64,000 nucleotides of DNA, taken from assembly GCF_000001735.4 (NCBI RefSeq), contig NC_003071.7:17087443-17151442 (forward strand). Reading direction: 5' to 3'. Below are positions 23,929 through 35,945 of this stretch, piece by piece (position 1 is the stretch's first letter; each line of letters starts with the position of its first letter). This DNA comes from Arabidopsis thaliana. Its lineage: Eukaryota; Streptophyta; Magnoliopsida; Brassicales; Brassicaceae. Below the pieces are notes generated by a model that saw only the letters and a list, made by a program, of their open reading frames with translations, was not told the origin of the DNA and made no database searches. Both the position numbers and the translations under genes were made by a program.

Positions 23929-23942
23929 TGGGCCGCGGCCCA
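23929..23942. promoter_or_regulatory. Palindromic double TGGGCC box
   Basis: TGGGCCGCGGCCCA is a perfect 14-bp palindrome joining two site II elements (TGGGCC/GGCCCA), 290 bp before the J-protein start codon. Site II boxes are TCP-factor targets in promoters of constitutively expressed plant genes. Confidence 0.6.
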
Positions 23943-24230
23943 GCTCAATATCTACTTAACATTACTAAACAAGTAATTGTAATTGAGAGGTGTTTCGTCT
24001 TGGAGGAAGCGGCCATTGAAGCGCCACGAAGTCTCATTCTTCTTTCTCCAATAATAACAGAGAGCGATTCTTTTTACTATTCCAATTTCATTTTCAATGT
24101 TACCAACACGAGCTCAGATTTTCATACACCAATTTTTCTATATGCATCGTTATACACAGAAGCAGTCGCGGATCTCAATTTCAGGTGTTTGCGATTCCGA
24201 TTTAGGTTTGATCGGTTGAAATTTTTTCCG

Positions 24231-25805
24231 ATGGTGGATCATTACCAAGTTCTAGGCGTTACGAGAAACGCGACGAAGAAGGAGGTTAAAGATGCGTTTA
24301 GGAGATTGGCGATTAAGTATCATCCGGATAAGCACGCTCAGTCTCCGGAGCATGTTCGTCATAACGCCACCGTGCGGTTTAAGCTTGTATCGGAGGCGTA
24401 CGAAGTTTTGAATGATGATCTGAAACGCGCGTCTTATAACGCTGGTAGCGATTCTGATTGCTTTCGCCGTACGAGCGGTTCGTATAGTAATCCGTATGGA
24501 AATCGTGGTGGCAGAGCGCAAGGTTCTGGTTACGGTTATGGTTATGGTTACTCTACGAGGAATCGTCAGGCCTCTAGCTTCAGCAGCGGGTTTGATTCGA
24601 CGTTTCGTTATTTGACTACGCGAGCGTTTCTATTGAATCTCGCATTAGCTGGGTATGTGACAACTTCTTGCTTAGCCTATTGTTAGATAATAGATTGGTA
24701 TCTGAGTATTTTTGCTGTAATTGGTGAATTGGCTTACTGTTGATTGCGGATTCATATTTCACAGCGTTCGTGATTAGTTTTTTGGCTGCTTCTTAGTTAT
24801 GGTCTTGTTTATGGGGCTTTTATCTGCTCAGTGTTGTATCCTTACTAAAGTGGTTCTCTTATCTTTGATATTCCAGTGGTCTGTACTTTGCGTTTACTGC
24901 GATTGATACAAGCGGAGAAACACTATGGAAAATGCGTAACTCAGGGGTGAGTATCATATTTTCCATCAATGATCGTGTTAAGCTATTGGCTGTGTTGATA
25001 ATCTTGCATTCTTGCCTTTTTTTATCCTGTGATATACATACATTGGTGTTTTTAACTGGGGTTTTTTTCCTGTTGATGGATGCATTTTAGTGTATGAGTT
25101 CTCAAATTTATCAAATTGAACTTCTTGTGAACTAAATGCGCTTGATGATTATATCTCTGCACCTCTTATTCGTGTCGCCATAGGTGTAGCTAGAATGAAT
25201 TCCAAAAATTGTAGCAGCTAATGGTGTCCACATATATGCACACTAGATAGCTTTAGAAGTGTGACAAAGGAGAATATGTTCAAACTTCAAAACATTGACT
25301 AATGACTAGTGTATAAGATTGGTGTTGCAGGTCATTGACTACTGAGAATGATCAGTAACCTATATGCTCTTTGTAAAATATAGAACCGTCTATGAGAACA
25401 TTTTTGACTCATGGTAGGGTTTGCAAGAAGTTATAGATGCAAAATGTGTATTTTGAAGCAATGATCTTTGTTTCCACATCAGTAGGATAGAGAAAAAGTA
25501 TCTTGTTAGAAAACCTCACATGTGTAGGATTCTATAACCGTAGAGTAAAATGAGCATACTTATTGCTGAGGATATTAAATTATTAATGGTTGGTTTCCAA
25601 TTTCCGTTAATAGGAAAAACAAAAGCATGTGCATCTCTGTTTGTTTACATGCTACATGGATATTCGCCTCTTCCTGATTGGGTTTCCTTCATCTGTATTT
25701 ACACCACAGCTAATAACTGATACGACTTTTGCATATTATCAGAAATCATTCGAAGAAGCAATGGAATCAATCGAGAAATCAAAGTCACATAAAGATGAAG
25801 GGTGA
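24231..25805 (+). CDS. J-domain (DnaJ-type) co-chaperone with C-terminal membrane segment
   Basis: Three exons (24231-24652, 24877-24946, 25743-25805) encode 184 residues. The J domain fills residues 1-70 ([19 protein letters not shown], the Hsp70-contact HPD in KYHPDKH, and YEVLND). A Gly/Tyr/Ser-rich linker ([10 protein letters not shown]) and a hydrophobic segment near residues 132-155 follow (FLLNLALAG, then [11 protein letters not shown] after the splice). It should recruit an Hsp70 at a membrane surface. I start at the ATG of MVDHYQ because the J domain begins there, although the frame is open upstream to 23928. Recalled as At2g41000. Confidence 0.88.
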
Positions 25806-26572
25806 AAGAGAAGAATCAAAGGTACTTCTAAAGACTTTGACTTTTTAAGCTGCTTCTGTGGGCCTGGTGGGTTTGTGTGGGTCATTGCTAGGGACTTTTA
25901 TAGATTTCACTCTCTTAGACAGGAGATGTGAAAATGTAAGTAAATTTATCAAAAATGAACCATGAGAAGTTGAAAACCCTAATTTATCATGAAGTGTAAT
26001 AGATAGGTTTTTATGTTCTTGTAACAAATATTCATCTCTCCAGATAATAATCGATTATGAGAGAAGTCCTAGTACACGCAATTGTATTTGAATGCATAAT
26101 GGGCAAGCAGAGATGGGATGTTGTAATAAAACAAAAACTTATTTTGGCTTTGTATCAGTAATGGAGACATTATTGTATTAGTGGTCGTAACGTATTTGAT
26201 TGTCTTAATAGAAAAGATGCTGACATGATATTTACCCTCCTCCCTTAAAAAATATATTATGATTATTATATAGTTCTTCTCTATTTTCAACGGTGAGAAG
26301 ACTCCAACGCTAATGCGCATTATCAACTTTAGCTTCAGTTTCCTTTACCAACTAACCCCAACTTAGAATTTTGTATTATCTCATTCGATTAGCTGAATAT
26401 TTTTAATAGATAGATTTGTGACTTATCCTCTAAATAGTTTTAAAGTCAAAAGAACTCAGATTTGATCCATTACATCGATAAACAAAAACTATGAACAAGA
26501 TTATTCATGAAGGGATGCAAAGAAAACAAACCTAAAAAGTTAAAGATTACGTCTAAGACTGAAAGAAACAGA
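25806..26572. other. Convergent 3' region between the J-protein gene and CAMBP25
   Basis: Both genes end into this AT-rich interval. The short frames seen have no family features. Confidence 0.5.
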
Positions 26573-27289
26573 TCACATAACCTTCCACGATTCAAGCGTT
26601 GGAAATGTTGGGTAATTATCAAACTCCACGGCAGAACCACCGGGGTCGGCCGTTGCACTTGGCTTCCCCGACGGTAATCCTACACTGCTGCTGTTACCGG
26701 AGAAAGCATTTCCCACTGCGAGATTCTCCTGGTGATGATTAGACAAAAATGCTGATGTGTCGAGCATTGGAACCGCCGTGGATCGATCCGAAGGACCACA
26801 AGGCAGTTTGTTAACGAACCTAAGCGGCTCCGGCTTGACAATCGGATCGAAAATACCAAAGGAAGAAGAGTCATCGATGTACTTGGCGCCAGTCACTTGC
26901 TGAACCATCTGACGAAAGTTGGACGGATCCGCCGTTATGAAAGTAGTCTGAGATTTCTTGGAAGCACGAGCGCGGCGCTTGGCGGCTTTACCGTCGGTAA
27001 GAAGGCAGTTACGTTTCCGTTTAGCTCCTCCGCCGATGATTTCTGGATCAGAAGCACCGGAGACGGTAGAGGAGAGTGTGTTAGTGGAAGAAGGGTGAGA
27101 AACAGCGGAGGAATCGAAGAAAGCAGAGGAAGGAGTGAGAGTATGAGGGGCTGTGACGGTGGTATGGAGAGCTCTTGCGAGCAAATCGTTGTCGTGAGAG
27201 AAGGTATCAGAAAGCAACCATGAATCAACGTTGAAACCTTGGCGATATAACCAAGAATCAACGCTTGCTAATCCCTCCGAAGTCACCAT
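26573..27289 (-). CDS. CAMBP25: CAMBP25, VQ-motif calmodulin-binding protein
   Basis: A single exon of 238 residues with the VQ motif FRQMVQQVTG (FxxxVQxxTG) near residue 125. Just before it is a basic stretch (AKRRARASKKSQ) that may act as nuclear signal and calmodulin-binding helix. A KRKRN cluster lies at about residues 91-95, and the rest is rich in Ser, Thr and Pro. VQ proteins bind WRKY factors; CAMBP25 (At2g41010) is described as a nuclear calmodulin-binding protein that lowers tolerance of osmotic stress. It lies 26 kb from the calmodulin gene CAM2. The intron-less structure is usual for VQ genes. Confidence 0.95.
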   Translation of the reverse strand: MVTSEGLASVDSWLYRQGFNVDSWLLSDTFSHDNDLLARALHTTVTAPHTLTPSSAFFDSSAVSHPSSTNTLSSTVSGASDPEIIGGGAKRKRNCLLTDGKAAKRRARASKKSQTTFITADPSNFRQMVQQVTGAKYIDDSSSFGIFDPIVKPEPLRFVNKLPCGPSDRSTAVPMLDTSAFLSNHHQENLAVGNAFSGNSSSVGLPSGKPSATADPGGSAVEFDNYPTFPTLESWKVM

Positions 27290-27390
27290 AACCGGTGAAG
27301 AAGATGGTCGCTGGGTTTCTGAAAGGAGAAGAAGAAGAAGTTAGAGAAAGAAAGAGAGAGGTGAGAAATGAAAAATGGGGCCGAGGAAGT

Positions 27391-27397
27391 TTATATA
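27391..27397 (-). promoter_or_regulatory. TATA box of CAMBP25
   Basis: CCTTATATAAAC on the gene strand lies about 100 bp before the start codon, consistent with a short leader and inducible expression. Confidence 0.6.
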
Positions 27398-29796
27398 AGG
27401 ACGGCGAGAAGCGATGGAAACCGCGTTGAGCGGAGATTGAAAGGGACACGTGTCACAGCTTACTCGTACGGAACTTTTATTCAGCTAACGAGTGAGAGAT
27501 TATCATAAAACAAATTAGATTATTGAATTATGTCACAGATTTTTTTTTTTTTTGTTAAAGATGAATTATGTCAGACTTATACAAAATCGAATGGATAACA
27601 TGTGGATAGTATGTATGTACTCTGTAACAAGCGAAAGAAATTTTTTTTTATTGCGTATATCCAATATTCAGACAATCTCCTTTGCAATATTGATTGATCC
27701 AATAAGAATATCTTCAACTTTTAGATACATCCTTTCTACGCGGTGAGACATGCAAATTAGCCCCAAAAAGAAAAAGAAAAATGAGGAAGGTCAATATCCA
27801 ACGGCTGATGTTTACTTACTTAAACGCTTGTTGCTCTCAGTGGGACCAAAAGAGTTAGAGAAATAGAATCGGTCGTTTTCAGCTTCGGTCTTTCTTTTGT
27901 ACCCTCCTATATCTTTCTGTATATCATACTCATAGTGGCTTTAACAAATATTTTAAACAATATATGAAGGTGATTTGCGTATTCTATTTTTTTTTTCATT
28001 TAGATAAGACGCTTACTCTAAGTTTTACATGGTGTTAAGTAAGTACAAGTTTGAGCTATAATTTTTAATACAAACCAAAATTAATAACTATGTTTAGGAG
28101 TTCAAAACTTCAAATTATATGCAATGAATTGGCTTATGTGAAGGGTCAAACAAAACAAATGTCAAAATTGATTATAACTTTATTTTAAAGACAACAAAAA
28201 TGCGTTTATATGTATATTTTATCCTTTTATGACAATGATATTTTCATCCTTTTTATGGAGAAAAGTAAAAGAAAATTTTGAATATTGTTTATTTTTGTTT
28301 GCTTGTTTAAATAACACGAATATATATATATATATTCAAAATTCCAGGTAAGCCCAAAAGAACTAACTGTGTTAAATGAGTTTTTTTCAACGCGTTAATA
28401 TGATTATACAGTTATAGAGTGAAGATGAACGCCATTCAAAGTAATCATAAAGACTGTTGAAATAGTTTTTTTTACAAGTTGTTTCACCACTCTCAACTGC
28501 ATACAAGAAAAATGTTTTCAATAAAATGGATTTCTAGTTTAATCGACAAGTAAAACTAGATAAATGTAGTGCACACAATAGTTTTCTATATATTACAATG
28601 ATTTAATTATTTTTCTTATGAAGATGATATTTTAACAGTTTACGTCTTTATAATGCCACGATAATAGCAAAATAAGTCTGCTATGGTCGAACGACGCTTA
28701 AGTAGCACATCAAAAACATAGTTTTTACAAGCCCATATATACTTTCTTCAAGTTGCAAAACATCCAACTGAATAAATGTACCAGCATACCAAAAAAATGA
28801 TTCTTGAATTTCACCTGTCATATAACATTTTAAAAAGTTCACAACGCATACATGTACCACTCGCACTCAGCACACAAGATCTAAGATGTCAACTGTTGAC
28901 TCACACGGTCACACCGTTTATTACGATTACTGATTTGTACGAGTCGTCGTCGTTTACAAAATGCAAAAAAACAATACCAATTCTTATATATATATAAAAG
29001 ATTCAAAAATATAAAAGACAGGTGAAATAATTAATCAGATTGGTTTCCGCGACGTTTCTTTTGCATTTTAGTATTTTCGTGATATCAACTTTAGCACATT
29101 AACATTATACATTGACGAGACGACTCTCATGAGCTTCACTTGTTCATTCTTTAAAAAGACATATCTGGTACGTATATAAGAATTTGTTGGAAATTTCTAT
29201 AATTTGTGGTCTTAAAGACTCAGATTAGTCAGAAAAAATAAATAAAGAAAATGTCTTTATTCTTATAGAAGAAGAACAAAGTCAAAAGCCGCCAACGGTG
29301 ACGTGAGCATTTTTATACGATGTAATGATGATGGTATGATGACGAGACCGAACGGAAGCATGTGATGAAGGAAGAAGCGGTCGTGTGTGTGTGTCTTCTT
29401 CTTTCTTCTTTTCACCGAAAGCTTTTCTCTCATTACTTTATTTCCAATACATTACTGACTCTGACACTCCTCTCTTGTCTCCCATGTTTCTTCCTACTGC
29501 CTTGCTTCGGCTCTATAGCTTCTTCATTTGATCTCTTAATCCGAAAAGTAAAAATACATTGTTTTATCATTTAGTTTACATATAATTAAGTAAAGATCAC
29601 AACTTGACGTTTGTTAACAATCCATTACTTCAAACTTTCCACAATAGTCTTGTAAATTTATCCCCACATGATGTCTGTTAACAATCCATTATTTCAAACT
29701 TTCCACAATAATCTTATAAACCAAGATAGAGCCAAACTTTAGCTTCCATTTTTATTTCTTCGGTTTATGATCTCTACTTGACCAGCCAGTTAATAT
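27398..29796. other. Intergenic region between divergent CAMBP25 and the WW-domain gene
   Basis: About 2.4 kb of AT-rich DNA. A 64-bp-offset tandem duplication lies at about 29600-29723 (TGTTAACAATCCATTA and TTCAAACTTTCCACAATA in both copies). Short (TA)n runs occur near 28320 and 28987. The frame at 29362-29574 looks like a chance hydrophobic ORF. No gene is supported. Confidence 0.45.
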
Positions 29797-29820
29797 ATGG
29801 GCTTGGGCCTTATGGGCCTA
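29797..29820 (+). promoter_or_regulatory. Three TGGGCY boxes of the WW-domain gene
   Basis: ATGGGCTTGGGCCTTATGGG followed by CCTA holds three site II-type boxes in 24 bp, about 165 bp before the start codon. Confidence 0.6.
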
Positions 29821-29982
29821 ATTGCTTATCGCAGAAATTATCTAGGGCTCGGATTCCGATTCTCTCTGTGACTCACATCGACATCGTACTGGTTTGTTGA
29901 TTTTGATTGGTAATCGGAAGTAAATTACGACGTTGAAGCTCCCTCAGTCTAAAGGATTCGGAGGTTGACGCTGAACTAAATA

Positions 29983-32900
29983 ATGGGAGAAGAGCTGCAA
30001 TATCAGCAGAATGGTTCATCTGTGACATCTAATTATGGTTATGGAAGTTCGCTTGCTTACGATCAATCTCAAGACATTGAATCTGCCGCAAACACTGCTC
30101 TTCTCCGAGAACAAGTACACTTTTTTTTGTCTTCTTCTTCTTCAATATAAGCTTCTAAATTCCATTCCCGGACTTTGCCAATGGTTACCATGTTGATTTG
30201 GTTTTGTGTGTTTTCAGGAAATAGAAACGCAGAAGATTATACAAGGTCAAAGGTTCTGTCTTTCTCTTGGTTTGTTCTTTATATCCATCTGTTATATATG
30301 CTTAATGCTTGTATTGATCATCTTGCTGTTTCTCATTCTTGGGCAATGAGAAATTTCGTGTGTTTAGGTGCTTTGTCTAACAATTTGTGTTTAATTGGAA
30401 ACGTTCTCCTATTTTCAGAGAAGCTGGGACTTCAGTAGCCGGAGACTCTAAGCATAACACTGATATTCTTCGAGATCGTGCTGACCCCAATGCTCTAAAG
30501 GTTCTGATTCACTATTTTTTTTGTTTATCATCAAGCGGCTATTGGCTTAATAAGTCCTATAATCACATGAAGTTTTGATACATATTATCTTTATGCAGGA
30601 ACATTTGCTAAAGTTCACTGCAAATCATAGAGCAGAAGCAGCGGCAAAGCGTGGTGGGAGTGTGAGTACATGCGGAGAAGGTTAGTCATAATAGCTTACG
30701 AGCTCAGTCATTTAGGAAAATTCAGGAAACTGATCCAATTATCGACTTTATTCCGTTCTAGGTAATGTGGATGTTGGAAACGGTTATGGTATACCGGGTG
30801 GAGTTGCATACGCGGGTCACTCCGAGCTCAGTGGGAAGCCTGAACCTACCAATGCTTCAAACAATTTGCCTGAATATCTCAAACAAAAATTAAAGGCCAG
30901 GGGAATTCTCAGAGATGGTGCAGGGGCTGTTACATCCAACCCAGAAGATGTAATTATTCATCCCTCAGACTGTAATCCAGGGTGACATATGTCTGCAATG
31001 ACTTGTCCATATTTCAGCCCCTTTGTTTCAGTTTATCTTATTAATATTTGTTAACCTTTTGACGTTTTTGTTTGCTTGTGTTTCTTCTCTTTTCCAGACA
31101 TCAGCGGTTAGTTGGAATAGACAGGCAACTTTACCTTTTCAGGCTAATGCAAGCACCTTACCATTAGGATGGGTATGAATGAGATACACTTAAAAGTCTT
31201 TTCTTCTTCATTTTTGTCTTTGCTTTACTATCTGGTGCAGCAATATTTTCTGCTGTGAAAGTGCGGTAATCGTTTGAGATTCTCCAAATGCATGTGATAA
31301 TGTGGTCATACACAAATAGTCTTTAGATCTCAATCCTTAAGGATGACCACTTATGGTTCTGATGATGTGTTTATAGTTGTTATACCACTTAAATTTGTTC
31401 TGTTTCATTCAGGTAGATGCAAAAGATCCTGCCAGTGGTGCTACCTATTACTATAACCAGCACACTGGAACATGCCAGTGGGAAAGGCCTGTTGAGCTTT
31501 CTTATGCCACTTCAAGTGCACCACCTGTACTTTCTAAAGAAGAGTGGATTGAAACATTTGATGAAGCATCTGGTATGATTTTCACACATTTAGTCATCAT
31601 AATGACTAGCTCGTTGCTACAATATTCATATCAAAGATTATAAAAGTATGATATCTTTCTCCTTTTCTTATTGTGGTATTATGCTGTTAGCAAAATGAAT
31701 TTAATAGCTTATGATCTTTTTCATCTTGGAAAGAAACTTACATCATCACATGTTAGAAATAAGAATGAGGAAATCCTTGTGTTTTCTGCTGGAAGTTTTT
31801 GCCTCTTATTGACCAGCTTCTTCTGATTTCTGTTGTACTGTACACGCAATGCTTGCTTAATCTTTGGATCTGTTGGTTGCATCTTTGAACTCTGAACCTT
31901 TTGATTCCTATGCACAGGCCATAAGTATTTCTACAATACAAGGACACATGTGTCTCAGTGGGAACCTCCAGCTTCTTTACAGAAGCCCGCTGCCACAAAC
32001 TCTAACAACGCTGTTACCCAAAGTACGGCTAATGGGAAGGGGGAGCATCCTCCATCTCAGCTGCCAAGATGCAGCGGATGTGGGGGCTGGGGAGTGGGCC
32101 TTGTCCAGAGATGGGGTTATTGTGTTCATTGTACCAGGTAGGAACCCTTCCATTTCTTGTTATGCTTTTTGAGTTAGATTGCTGCATAGAGACTGCTTCG
32201 GTTGAAGACTGTTAATAATGTATATACCTCTAGTCCTCTACCATGACTCCCTTTTTATTACTGGCTCAGATTTGTGTTATAGGAAGCATTTATTAGTGTG
32301 CATCAAGACCTTAAATACACTTTGTTTACTTGCATATTTTGAGGCTTAAGCCCCTCTGCCTTTGGTTAACGGGACTCATATTATATGGGATTCAGGGTTT
32401 TCAATCTCCCAGAAAAGCAATTCTTGCCAGCACATTTAAACCATTTCACAAATGCAGGCGATTCTGGCCAAAAGGATCCGAATCAGAGGTACGCATCTCT
32501 CAAAATCTTAGATTTAGAAAAAATATTCTTCTATGCCCGTCATCTTTCTAAAATACATAGTGTTCCATAAGAGAGCTATTGGTGGACTCTGGTCATCTTC
32601 TTAACATCTGTTACCAGATATTTAGACAACCCATTTGGATACAAATGTTGCCCCTCTTTTCGGAGGGACATAATTTCTGTTAAAAAGCATTCCATTTATC
32701 AGCAGTAAAATGAAGATGGAACACATTACATGTAGTAGTGAACCAGGAGGTTCCCATTGACTATGTTTACATTGTACTTACTCTTGTGGTATATTCTTTA
32801 CACATGATGGAAAAATGAAAATGGTTGAAACAGGTCCAGTTCAAAACCTCCCATGAAAAAAGTAATAGGCAAAAAGCGTGCTCATGCCGAAGATGATGAG

Positions 32901-33459
32901 TTGGATCCAATGGACCCGAGCTCTTACTCAGATGCTCCACGGGGAGGCTGGTAATGTCCATAACACCCATTTTAACCACTTCATGAAACGGCATGACCTA
33001 TAATACTGTTCTCTATCTCTCTCTGCTATGTCATCTGAATTGAGGAGAACCAAGTTCTTTTTTGGTTAACAACCAAGCTAATTATGCTCATAGGAATCAT
33101 AATATCAGGTTGATCTGATTGCTTCTCATCTTGTAGGGTTGTTGGACTGAAAGGAGTACAACCGCGAGCCGCTGATACAACTGCTTCGGTAATGGCATTT
33201 ACCTTTTCAGACTGGGATCTTCTTTAAATTCCAAATAACCGACCTCACTAAACCAGATGAAAAAATTGAGGTTCTAACTAAACGAGATCAAATCGTGTTT
33301 CAGGGTCCTCTGTTTCAACAACGACCATATCCATCACCTGGAGCTGTTCTGAGGAGAAACGCAGAGGTGGCATCATCACAGAAGAAGAAACCAAACTCTC
33401 AGTTCACAGAAATTACAAAGAGAGGCGATGGAAGTGATGGTCTTGGAGACGCAGATTGA
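29983..33459 (+). CDS. PQBP1-like WW-domain spliceosomal protein
   Basis: Twelve exons (29983-30114, 30218-30245, 30421-30500, 30599-30680, 30762-30949, 31098-31172, 31413-31572, 31918-32137, 32396-32488, 32834-32950, 33137-33188, 33304-33459) give 460 residues. Two WW modules occur, LPLGWVDAKD...WERP and [12 protein letters not shown]...QWEPP. A C-x2-C...C-x2-C finger (CSGCGGWG to YCVHC) follows. The C-terminal motif YSDAPRGGW, then ADTTA and [20 protein letters not shown], closely matches the segment of human PQBP1 that binds the U5 snRNP 15-kD protein. The protein is therefore probably a nuclear pre-mRNA splicing factor. Recalled as At2g41020. The zinc-finger-like insert has no PQBP1 counterpart that I remember. 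Confidence 0.88.
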
Positions 33460-34056
33460 GTGAGAGCTTCCCTCATCTTATAAGTTGGTTACCGTGTCTT
33501 CTTGTGCTTTGTCTGTTGCTTTCTCCATATATGAGATCAAGGAGAGTAGTTTGTTTACTTTTTAGTGAATACAAACAAACCATACTTCTTCATGTGAATT
33601 TTTTTTAACACCAGATTCAAAGTATGTATACATATAATTACTCAGTAGCAAGCAACGGTCTTCAACAATCTCCAAAACCAGGCTTTTGATGCTTTTGCGA
33701 TCCATATTCAAAACATATTTGTCACGTAGCAACAATTTAGTTAGGCCTAGAAGAATCATAAGGTACAAGTACAACGTTGTGACTTGTGAGCAAAGAATCC
33801 ACTCGATCATGTGGATCCTGTTTAACCAAGTAATAATATACCTTTAAAAAATAGATGAAAAAGTGAATGGTGAAAACGAGAAGTGTGCGTCTTTTATTCC
33901 GGCTTAAAACATAGCTCAAAATTCGGACAACACATTTATTGCTCCAGACTCTGTTACAAGAAACGCACAATTTGTCTGAGCAACGAGATTTCGTATAAAT
34001 TGAGCCAAAACATCTCTCTGTGCTCGTTGATTTTTAAGCTCCATTTCTCTGCTCAA
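33460..34056. other. Intergenic region
   Basis: 3' UTR of the WW gene, then the promoter of the methyltransferase gene. No coding frame is supported. Confidence 0.5.
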
Positions 34057-35622
34057 ATGGCGATGGCGGCTCTAACATCTTCTTCTTCTGCTATTACTCT
34101 CCTCAACAAACCTTTCTTACCTAACCGCTCTTCCTTCTTCTCCTCTGATTCACAATCTCCTCTTCTCCGATTCTCTGCTTCTACCTCTGTTCGTTCTCGT
34201 TTTCCATCCGCAGCCATAAGCGCCGTTGCTCCCAAATCGGTGCGTTCTGCTTTTTTGTTAATTCACTTGATTTGATTTACAAGCTTTGTATATGTATGTA
34301 AACCTTGTACAATGGTATTTTCAGGACATAAATAAAAATGAAACTCCAAAGATCGAAATAGAGGAAACTCAAGTGTTCGCGTGTCCTGTTTGCTACGAAC
34401 CACTTATGAGGAAAGGACCTTCAGGTATCAACCTGTAAGTTCTTTACTTACTTCCTCAGATTGTAAAATGATTTCAAAGTTTTGCCCTTTTTCTTATTTC
34501 TCTAAAGCATTTTTGTGAATCTGCTGCAGACAAGCAATCTACAGGTCTGGATTCAAGTGTGGACAATGTAACAAGACATATTCTAGCAAAGATGAATACT
34601 TGGATCTTACTGTCACTGCTGATTTGGATGATTATAATGAAGTCAAACCCATTACTACCGAGCTCTTTCGGTACAATTTACATGATTTTATCAATACTAA
34701 CCATCACTGCTCTCTTAGCTTAAGTGTCATGTGAGCTTCTTCTTTTTTTTTTGGTGTGTGTGTAGGAGTCCATTAGTATCATTTTTGTATGAAAGAGGTT
34801 GGCGTCAAGCCTTTAAGCGAAGCGGGTTTCCCGGTCCAGATGAAGAGGTACTTACATCTTTGGTCTTTCATTTGTCGATGTTGCTCTTTGCTAATGGTCT
34901 GATACTTTGAAATGCAGTTTAGAATGGCTGAGGAATACTTCAAAGAAGCAGAAGGTGGGCTTCTTGTGGATGTTAGTTGCGGAAGCGGTTTGTTTTCCCG
35001 CAAATTTGCGCAGTCTGGCAAATACTCTGGCGTGATTGCTTTAGACTACTCTGAAAACATGCTTCGTCAGTGCAAAGAATTCATTAAAAATGATAATACT
35101 TTCGACAACTCAACTAATATAGCTGTTGTGAGAGCAGACGTTTCTCGCCTCCCTTTCCCTTCGGGTTCTGTTGACGCGGTTCATGCTGGTGCAGCCTTGC
35201 ACTGTTGGCCTTCTCCTACAAATGCTGTAAGTTCTTGAATATGTCAGAGCTTCATGAGTGTATGCAAATGGTCACTTGTTAAATTTGTCTTTGTGTTGTT
35301 GTTTTCAAGATTGCTGAGATCTGTCGTGTTCTAAGAAGCGGAGGTGTGTTTGTCGGGACAACGTTTCTCAGATACAGTCCTTCGACTCCTTGGATTATTC
35401 GTCCTTTCCAATCGGTAAAGAAAATTTATAATGATCAAAAGTGGCTATTTCTATGCATAGATTTTGATCTTTATACATTTTGCATTTTTGCAGAGAATTC
35501 TGCAGAGCTACAATTACTTGATGCAGGATGAGATCAAGGATGTGTGCACATCATGTGGTCTCACAGATTATGAAGATTATATTCAGGATTCTTTTATCAT
35601 GTTTACTGCTCGCAAGCCCTAG
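34057..35622 (+). CDS. Plastid methyltransferase, UbiE/RlmA-like
   Basis: Seven exons (34057-34239, 34325-34434, 34530-34670, 34766-34847, 34918-35226, 35310-35414, 35494-35622) sum to 352 residues. The first 60 residues are Ser/Ala-rich with few acidic residues, as in a chloroplast transit peptide. A zinc ribbon follows (CPVC, then CGQC, about 50 residues apart including the YSSKDEYLDL part), like the N-terminus of the bacterial rRNA methyltransferase RlmA. The SAM-dependent domain has motif I LLVDVSCGSGLFSRKF and a later HAGAALHCWPSP. I recall At2g41040 from plastoglobule proteomes. The substrate (quinone or RNA) is not settled by the sequence. Confidence 0.92.
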
Positions 35623-35945
35623 AGAGCCCTCTCTTCATGTAACTAAATCTCTATACAGAATACAAAATTATAGTGATAAACAAGTTGATGTGAGTGATAT
35701 TATTGTTGTTGTGAAATTTTTCTCTGTGAAGAAAACAAACAAGATTTGGGGCAAGTCATTCATATCTAAGGAGTTGAAACAACTTTATATTATTAAAACT
35801 CAAAATCCAAGAGTAGTTTCATCAGCACAAAAATTGAAAACTCAATCCGATTAAAGAAAGAACTAATTAGAATGAGATGAATCTTGCTGGTCAGATCAAA
35901 TCAAAATTGTATCTCTTTGACGCCTTGTTGAAGTAGTCACAAGCC
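35623..35945. other. Convergent 3' UTRs
   Basis: The short interval between the tail-to-tail methyltransferase and PQ-loop genes; nothing else seen. Confidence 0.5.

Noticed and set aside
29362-29574. ORF of 70 codons rich in Leu, Cys and Phe
   Set aside because: Chance hydrophobic frame in a CT-rich spacer; no signal-peptide-plus-cysteine pattern and no homologous neighbour.
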